Source of the DNA: an uncultured Lachnospiraceae bacterium
GTDB lineage: Bacteria; Bacillota; Clostridia; Lachnospirales; Lachnospiraceae
Direction: 5' to 3'
Assembly: GCA_947588845.1 (NCBI GenBank)
Contig: CANQAR010000004.1
Span: 1-64,000, forward strand
DNA: 64,000 nt
In this document: positions 58,204 to 64,000 of the stretch, one piece after another
How the letters are laid out: each line of letters begins with the position of its first letter
Position numbering within the stretch: position 1 is the stretch's first letter
The notes under the pieces: model-generated
Seen by the model: only the letters and a program-made list of their open reading frames with translations
What the model was told of the DNA's origin: nothing
Databases searched by the model: none
Translations under genes and position numbers: made by a program

Positions 58204-59901
58204 TCACATCTGATATGCTGTATCATCTGTTCTCACACAGCAGTCTTTCTCTGAAAAAGATATCCCATACCGGATCACCTGATATTTTCTCCGCTCATAC
58301 GGCCAGGCATGCTTCTTCTCCCTGATCTGGGCAAGCGCCCTCCTGGCGTCCCGCTCAAGATCGTCATAGTCTGCCGACCTCTTCGTCTCGATGATCACCG
58401 CGCGTCTCTTCTTCGCATCCTCCACCACAATATCGCTCCTCCCCTTCCCCATCTCATAATTCGAGCGCACCAGCAGATTTCCACCCAGAAACACTCCGGC
58501 CAGCAGCGCGTGGTAGTAATTCTCATGATAGTCATAGTAGCTGATCGTATCGAGGAGGATATTCCCAATCTCCTCCTCCAGCACTTTCGCGTCCCTCTCC
58601 CAGATCAGCTCACAAAGCCGGTTGTGAGCCGCAGGTTTTACCGTCTCCGAAAACCACTTCCGGATCTTCTCCACAAAAATTTCACAGACCTCCCTGTTCG
58701 GGATCACCAGGCGCGTCAGCCCATCCTCCGCAGCCTCCGCTTCCCGGTCCAGCGTCAAGTATCCGGTCAGGTAGAGCACGCTCCACAGGTGCTCCACATC
58801 CTCATCCAGATCCCCATACGTCAGCGTCTTATGCAGATGCTTTGCTACGCTCTCCCCCGCAATCAGGCGCTCGATATCCTCCCGCGCCGCCACATCCGCC
58901 AGGTCGATAAACCGGCGCACCATCTGGTTGGAGCTCGTGTTATCCCAGTATGCTTCCGGACTTGCCTTCGGGTTCACCAGCAGCTTGTCGCAGTGGTTCA
59001 GCACATCCCACGGACAGTACACCTCCTCCGTTCCGAACCGGTAGCCGTCATACCACTCTTTCATCTCCGGGTACGCCTCCGGCACGCCATAATCCGCCAG
59101 CAGCTTTTTCACGTCCCTGTCCGTAAAGCCAAAGAACTCATCGTACCGCTCATCTGAGATCGTATCTACCTTCAGGTTGTTGACGCCGGTAAAAATGCTC
59201 TCCTTTGAGATCCGCAGGCATCCGGTCACAACCGCGAAAAACAGATCCGGGTTCGTCTTGAACGCTCCCCCAAAGAAACCTCGCAGAAACATAACCATCT
59301 GTTCATAATATCCCCGGTCGTTTGCCTTATCCAAAGGAACGTCATATTCGTCGATCAGCAGAATTACTTTTCTCCCAAAGTGCTTCGCAAGAAGCCCGGA
59401 AAGGGTTCTCAGACTTTCCTGCATGACGTCATCTTCCATTGCAAACTGACCCTTTCCGTTCACTTCTATAAGTGCACGGTATCTGCTTTTATCCGCTTCC
59501 GTAAGCTGAACACTTTCTGCAAGAAAGCAGAATCTTGAAGCTTCCATCCCGACTATATAGCGCAGCTTTGCGCATGCTTCCTGATAACTCAGCCCATCCA
59601 CGCCTTTCAACGTGAGAAAAATTACCGGATACCTGCTCATATACTTTTCACAGAGTTCTTCCTCCCTGCTGATCTCCAGATTCGCAAAGAGTTTCGGATC
59701 CATGCCAATCTCAAAAAACTCTTTCAGCATACTCATATTCAGCGTCTTGCCAAAGCGCCGGGGACGGGTAAAAAGATTCACCTCGCCACGGTTATCCAGC
59801 AGTTCCTTTATAAACAGAGACTTATCCACATAGTAATAATCCGACTGTCTCAGTTTTTCAAACAGATCAACGCCGATCGGCAGCTTTAATCTCGGTGTCA
59901 T
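58204..59901 (-). CDS. AAA-ATPase-like / PD-(D/E)XK nuclease (DUF1703) family protein
   Basis: MTPRLKLPIGVDLFEKLRQSDYYYVDKSLFIKELL..LFTRPRRFGKTLNMSMLK..LLIDEYDVPLDKA..GRSDIVVEDAKKRRAVIIETKRS. Confidence 0.92.
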   Translation of the reverse strand: MTPRLKLPIGVDLFEKLRQSDYYYVDKSLFIKELLDNRGEVNLFTRPRRFGKTLNMSMLKEFFEIGMDPKLFANLEISREEELCEKYMSRYPVIFLTLKGVDGLSYQEACAKLRYIVGMEASRFCFLAESVQLTEADKSRYRALIEVNGKGQFAMEDDVMQESLRTLSGLLAKHFGRKVILLIDEYDVPLDKANDRGYYEQMVMFLRGFFGGAFKTNPDLFFAVVTGCLRISKESIFTGVNNLKVDTISDERYDEFFGFTDRDVKKLLADYGVPEAYPEMKEWYDGYRFGTEEVYCPWDVLNHCDKLLVNPKASPEAYWDNTSSNQMVRRFIDLADVAAREDIERLIAGESVAKHLHKTLTYGDLDEDVEHLWSVLYLTGYLTLDREAEAAEDGLTRLVIPNREVCEIFVEKIRKWFSETVKPAAHNRLCELIWERDAKVLEEEIGNILLDTISYYDYHENYYHALLAGVFLGGNLLVRSNYEMGKGRSDIVVEDAKKRRAVIIETKRSADYDDLERDARRALAQIREKKHAWPYERRKYQVIRYGISFSEKDCCVRTDDTAYQM

Positions 59902-59925
59902 CCGGCAGCCTCCTTCCTTTCCCGC

Positions 59926-60093
59926 CTATATAATAAAGTTCCTGGCTCTTGCCGTGGCTTCGTTGATAACAATAAAATCAGAAATCTTCCAAATCCTCAT
60001 TTCATCCTTCAGTTCACGTTTGAATACATCCTGAACTTGTTCTTCTGTATATTTGCCAAATTGCATGCCTGATTCCGTAATAACGACCGTCAT
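59926..60093 (-). pseudogene. 55-aa remnant of a gene coupled to the AAA ATPase relic
   Basis: Minus strand MTVVITESGMQFGKYTEEQVQDVFKRELKDEMRIWKISDFIVINEATARARNFII*; TGATG overlap with the ATPase stop. Confidence 0.5.
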
Positions 60094-60661
60094 CAAAGCA
60101 CCTCCTCAATTTCCTGCTCATACAGACGAATGGATGTGTCAATAATAGAGTTTTCCGGCATCCCATCATGAAGATCACAAACACTTATCTGCTTCTCTTT
60201 ACTCAAAGAAATGCAGTTTACTAAACCCGTTTTTTTCATGGCAATTAAATAGAGTTTTTTTATTACAAAATATGAATGACTGGTAATAAATACCTGAATC
60301 CCCATATCGTTTGCAATTATATCAATCATATCAAGAAACTGGCAAATTGCTTCCGGATGCAGTGCCGATTCAATCTCATCTATAAAAATAATCGAGTTAC
60401 TGTCCAGATATCCATTTGCAAGCAAACGATCCATGATAGCAATCTTTTTTACACCCTCAGAAGTCGCCCCTATCGAAAACTTTTGATTCTTTTTATTCTT
60501 GTAAAACCACTTGCCGGTTTCTTCGTCATAATCAACTTTCCCGTCGATTACATTTCTGACCATTTTCCTATTATGAGATTAATATTCGCAAACTGACTGC
60601 TGGTAAAATTTTCAATCATTCCAAAATTTTTCAACTGAATTTCACTGATTTTATACCCCAT
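60093..60661 (-). pseudogene. AAA_15/OLD-like ATPase with internal deletion removing Walker A
   Basis: MGYKISEIQLKNFGMIENFTSSQFANINLIIGK then frame change into MVRNVIDGKVDYDE...SIIFIDEIESALHPEAICQFLDMI...QVFITSHSYFVIKKL. Confidence 0.75.
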
Positions 60662-60775
60662 ATTTCTCAACCTCTCACCCTGCTTTTTACTTCCCATTTT
60701 CCAAATTTCTTTTCATAAAAGTATATCCATAATTATTCATTTAATCAATAACTTTATCCTATCTATTAATAACTG

Positions 60776-60827
60776 ATCTGAATTTACAAATTGTTCAATC
60801 GTGATTGAACAATTTGTGAATTCAGAT
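60776..60827. repeat. 52-bp near-perfect palindrome (25-bp arms, 2-nt loop, one mismatch)
   Basis: ATCTGAATTtACAAATTGTTCAATC-gt-GATTGAACAATTTGTgAATTCAGAT. Confidence 0.9.
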
Positions 60828-61006
60828 TCCGATAACCCATGTAAAGCTTTCTTTCACCGAATAAACATATTCTATTTTATATTAACACACTCACGAGTCA
60901 AAAAACAATATGAATTTTGAGCGAAAACACAACATACTCTGTCTTTCCGATAGATAAAATAAAATAGGAAATTATACACTGCAAATCTCTTATGGGCAAA
61001 CTAACA

Positions 61007-61095
61007 GGGCGGCCCCCGAAAACCCGAACAGATGGCTTCGCCATCACACCGGACAAACGGTTCTGCCGCCCCGCAATACACGCTGCTCTGCAGCG
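61007..61095. other. Structured intergenic element downstream of valS
   Basis: GGGCGGC (61007-61013)/GCCGCCC (61065-61071) enclosing GATGGC-TTC-GCCATC (61031-61045), then CGCTG-CTCTG-CAGCG (61081-61095). Confidence 0.55.
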
Positions 61096-61163
61096 CTGTG
61101 ACTTTCAAAAAATGTGTCAGACTTCAGTAATATTCTGAAGCTTTATTCGACGTTTTCTATAAT

Positions 61164-63812
61164 TCATTTTATCAGCTGCGCCAGCCTCTCTTTCACCTGC
61201 GCCATCATCTGTGTATATTTCTCAAGCTTTGCTTTCTCCTCGTCGATCTTGGCCTGCGGCGCCTTGCTGATGAATTTCTCATTGCCCAGCATGCCGTTGA
61301 CGCGGGCAAGCTCCTTCGTCAGACGAACTTCCTCTTTCTTCAGGCGGTCGATCTCCTTGTCGATATCAATCAGCTCTGCCAACGGAATGTAGATAACCGC
61401 GTCCGGAATCACCGTCGATACCGCATCCTCGCTGATGTCTGTGCGGTCTGCCTGGATGTGCACCTCGCTCGCGAATCCGAGCGTCGCGAAGAATACTTTG
61501 CCGTGCTCGAAGATTCCGCGGAGCTCTTCATTTGCGGACACCACATAGACGTGTGACTTTTTGCTCGGCGGTACGTTCATGCCGGTGCGGACGTTGCGGA
61601 TACCGCGCACGGCTTCCTTGATCGTCTCGACGGATTTCTCCTCTTCCGCAAAGTTCCACTCATCCTTAAACTCCGGCCACGCGGAGATCATAATGGACTC
61701 TTCCTGCGGCTGCAGCGTGCAGTAAATCTCCTCCGTGATGAACGGCATGTACGGATGAAGCAGCTTCAGCGCGTTTCCAAGCACCGTCTTCAGTGTCCAG
61801 AGCGCGGCAGCCTTCGTCGTATCTGCATCATTGTAGAGACGAGGCTTCACCATCTCAATATACCAGTCACAGAATTCCTCCCAGATAAAATCATAGACCT
61901 TCTGGACCGCAATGCCAAGCTCATACTTATCCAGATTTTCGGTCACTTCCTTCGCGAGCGAATTAACTTTGGAGAGGATCCACTTGTCGGCGCCTGTCAG
62001 AGCAGAAAGCTCCATCGTCTCCGGCACTTCCGCCTTCTCAAGATTCATCATGATGAAGCGGGAAGCGTTCCAGACCTTGTTCGCAAAGTTTCTCGATGCC
62101 TCGACACGTTCCATGTAGAAACGCATGTCGTTGCCCGGCGCGTTTCCGGTCATCAGCGTCAGACGGAGCGCGTCGGCGCCGTACTGCTCGATAATCTTGA
62201 GCGGATCGATACCGTTTCCGAGCGACTTGCTCATCTTGCGGCCCAGGGAATCGCGCACAAGGCCGTGGATCAGCACATGGTGGAACGGAACCGTTCCGGT
62301 CTGCTCCAGCGCGGAGAATACCATGCGGACCACCCAGAAGAAGATGATGTCATAGCCTGTCACGAGGACATCGGTCGGATAGAAGTACTCCATCTCCGGC
62401 GTCTTGTCCGGCCAGCCGAGCGTTGAGAACGGCCACAGCGCGGAGCTGAACCACGTATCAAGCGTATCCTCATCCTGCGTCAGATGCGTGCAGCCGCACT
62501 TCGGGCAGACTTTCGGCATCTCTCTTGCCACAACGATCTCGCCGCACTCGTCGCAGTAGTACGCCGGGATCCTGTGCCCCCACCAGAGATGACGGGAAAT
62601 ACACCAGTCGCGGATGTTTTCCAGCCAGTTCAGATACGTCTTGTCAAAACGCTCCGGCACGAAAGTCAGCGTTCCGTTCTTCACCGCCTCGATCGCCGGT
62701 TTCGCCATTTCGTCCATCTTTACGAACCACTGCGGCTTGATCAGAGGCTCGACCGTCGTCTTGCAGCGGTCATGCGTGCCGACACTGTGAGAATGCGGAA
62801 CCACCTTCACGAGAAGGCCCAGATCCTCGAGATCCTTCACGATCGCTTTTCTCGCCTCGTAACGATCCATTCCGGCGTACTTTCCGCCTTGCTCGTTGAT
62901 CGTCGCGTCGTCATTCATGATGTTGATCTCTTCGAGATTATGACGCTTTCCAACCTCAAAGTCGTTCGGGTCATGTGCCGGCGTGATCTTCACGCAGCCG
63001 GTTCCGAACTCCTTATCCACGTAAGAATCCGCGATGACCGGAATCTGGCGGCCCACCAGCGGAAGCTCCAGCGTCTTTCCGATCAGATGCTGATAGCGCT
63101 CGTCTTCCGGATTCACGGCGACAGCCGTATCGCCAAGCATCGTCTCCGGGCGTGTCGTCGCGATCTCCACAAACTGGCCTTCCTCGCCGACAACCGGATA
63201 TTTGATGTGCCAGAAAAATCCGTTCTGGTCCACATGCTCGACCTCCGCGTCGGAGATGGAAGTCTGGCAGACCGGACACCAGTTGATGATCCTCGGCCCC
63301 TTGTAGATATATCCTTTCTCGTACAGGCGGATAAACACTTCCTCAACCGCCTTTGAACAGCCCTCGTCCATCGTGAAACGCTCTCTGTCCCAGTCCGCGG
63401 ACGCGCCAAGCTTCTTGAGCTGGTTCGTGATCTTTCCGCCGTACTCTTCTTTCCACGCCCACGCGTGCTTTAAAAACTCCTCGCGGCCGATCTCATCCTT
63501 ATCGATACCCTCTGATTTCAGCTTCTCGATAACCTTGACTTCTGTCGCAATCGCCGCATGATCCGTGCCCGGCTGCCACAGTGTCTCATAGCCCTGCATT
63601 CTCTTGAAGCGGATCAGGATGTCCTGCATCGTCTCATCAAGCGCATGTCCCATGTGCAGCTGTCCTGTGACATTTGGCGGCGGGATCACGATCGTGAACG
63701 GCTTCTTGTTCGGATTTACCTCCGCGTGGAAATATTTTTTGTCAAGCCATTTCTGGTATAAGCGGTCTTCCAGACCACTCGGGTCATAGGTTTTGGCCAG
63801 TTCTTTGCCCAT
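61164..63812 (-). CDS. valS: Valine--tRNA ligase
   Basis: [48 protein letters not shown]-terminal coiled coil; SD GGAGG upstream of ATG 63812. Confidence 0.97.
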   Translation of the reverse strand: MGKELAKTYDPSGLEDRLYQKWLDKKYFHAEVNPNKKPFTIVIPPPNVTGQLHMGHALDETMQDILIRFKRMQGYETLWQPGTDHAAIATEVKVIEKLKSEGIDKDEIGREEFLKHAWAWKEEYGGKITNQLKKLGASADWDRERFTMDEGCSKAVEEVFIRLYEKGYIYKGPRIINWCPVCQTSISDAEVEHVDQNGFFWHIKYPVVGEEGQFVEIATTRPETMLGDTAVAVNPEDERYQHLIGKTLELPLVGRQIPVIADSYVDKEFGTGCVKITPAHDPNDFEVGKRHNLEEINIMNDDATINEQGGKYAGMDRYEARKAIVKDLEDLGLLVKVVPHSHSVGTHDRCKTTVEPLIKPQWFVKMDEMAKPAIEAVKNGTLTFVPERFDKTYLNWLENIRDWCISRHLWWGHRIPAYYCDECGEIVVAREMPKVCPKCGCTHLTQDEDTLDTWFSSALWPFSTLGWPDKTPEMEYFYPTDVLVTGYDIIFFWVVRMVFSALEQTGTVPFHHVLIHGLVRDSLGRKMSKSLGNGIDPLKIIEQYGADALRLTLMTGNAPGNDMRFYMERVEASRNFANKVWNASRFIMMNLEKAEVPETMELSALTGADKWILSKVNSLAKEVTENLDKYELGIAVQKVYDFIWEEFCDWYIEMVKPRLYNDADTTKAAALWTLKTVLGNALKLLHPYMPFITEEIYCTLQPQEESIMISAWPEFKDEWNFAEEEKSVETIKEAVRGIRNVRTGMNVPPSKKSHVYVVSANEELRGIFEHGKVFFATLGFASEVHIQADRTDISEDAVSTVIPDAVIYIPLAELIDIDKEIDRLKKEEVRLTKELARVNGMLGNEKFISKAPQAKIDEEKAKLEKYTQMMAQVKERLAQLIK

Positions 63813-63841
63813 TGTAATCTCCTCCTGTCAGATTTTGTCTG

Positions 63842-64000
63842 TTCGCCGTGTTTACCTCGATTCCGCTCCGCTTCATCTCGGTCGCGGGCTTCGCCCTCCT
63901 GGCTCGCCGTCCCCTTTCTCCGTCTGCAAACAGACGTCTCTTGGGACGGCTTCCCTGCACGGCCTTCAATTTCTCTCTTCGCCGTGCACCTCGATTCCGC
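63842..64000. repeat. Direct repeat bracketing a GC-rich leader upstream of valS (runs off the window)
   Basis: ttcgccgtgtttacctcgattccgc (63842-63866) and ttcgccgtgcacctcgattccgc (63978-64000). Confidence 0.7.

Noticed and set aside
42794-61000. CBASS, Thoeris, retron or CRISPR components in the island
   Set aside because: No cyclase/CD-NTase with effector, TIR, reverse transcriptase, Cas genes or regularly spaced repeats visible. The short nucleotidyltransferases are MNT-type TA proteins.
62484-63356. 290-aa + strand ORF
   Set aside because: Antisense to valS.
1-64000. tRNA/rRNA genes
   Set aside because: No convincing T-arm/anticodon-arm sequence or rRNA-like segment recognised; a tRNAscan/Infernal run would be decisive.
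63813-64000. T-box riboswitch for valS
   Set aside because: No T-box consensus in the available leader; the window ends before a full leader could be examined.

Overview
The window looks like a Firmicutes chromosome (probably Clostridia/Lachnospiraceae, inferred from an alpha/beta-type SASP, strong GGAGG ribosome sites and the gene families present). From 0 to about 40 kb it is mostly ordinary chromosome: AbgT transporter plus M29 aminopeptidase, nitroreductases, ABC transporters, a Bce-type ABC/two-component module, a CitMHS-like transporter with a divergent two-component system, PutP/ProB, a PadR-DUF1700-DUF4097-PspC set, and a VWA/MoxR pair followed by a small conserved-looking ORF. From 40.4 to 60.7 kb lies a dense minus-strand defence/toxin-antitoxin island ending at valS. 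Its core is a tightly coupled seven-gene operon (42794..55918): PLD-SNF2 helicase, DUF4391, HEPN protein, DUF4365 protein, type III Mod, AbiJ-like/HEPN protein, type III Res. Every junction overlaps by 4 nt or has a gap of at most 4 nt. This is the best candidate for a composite, possibly undescribed anti-phage system. The window also carries several recombination relics in defence genes: an AbiEii truncated against a surface protein, a DUF3990 stub, a HepT N-terminus fused in frame to a duplicated nuclease domain, and an AAA ATPase that has lost its Walker A. A perfect 21-bp inverted repeat overlaps a consensus promoter upstream of abiEi. All family names come from reading the translations; no database search was run.
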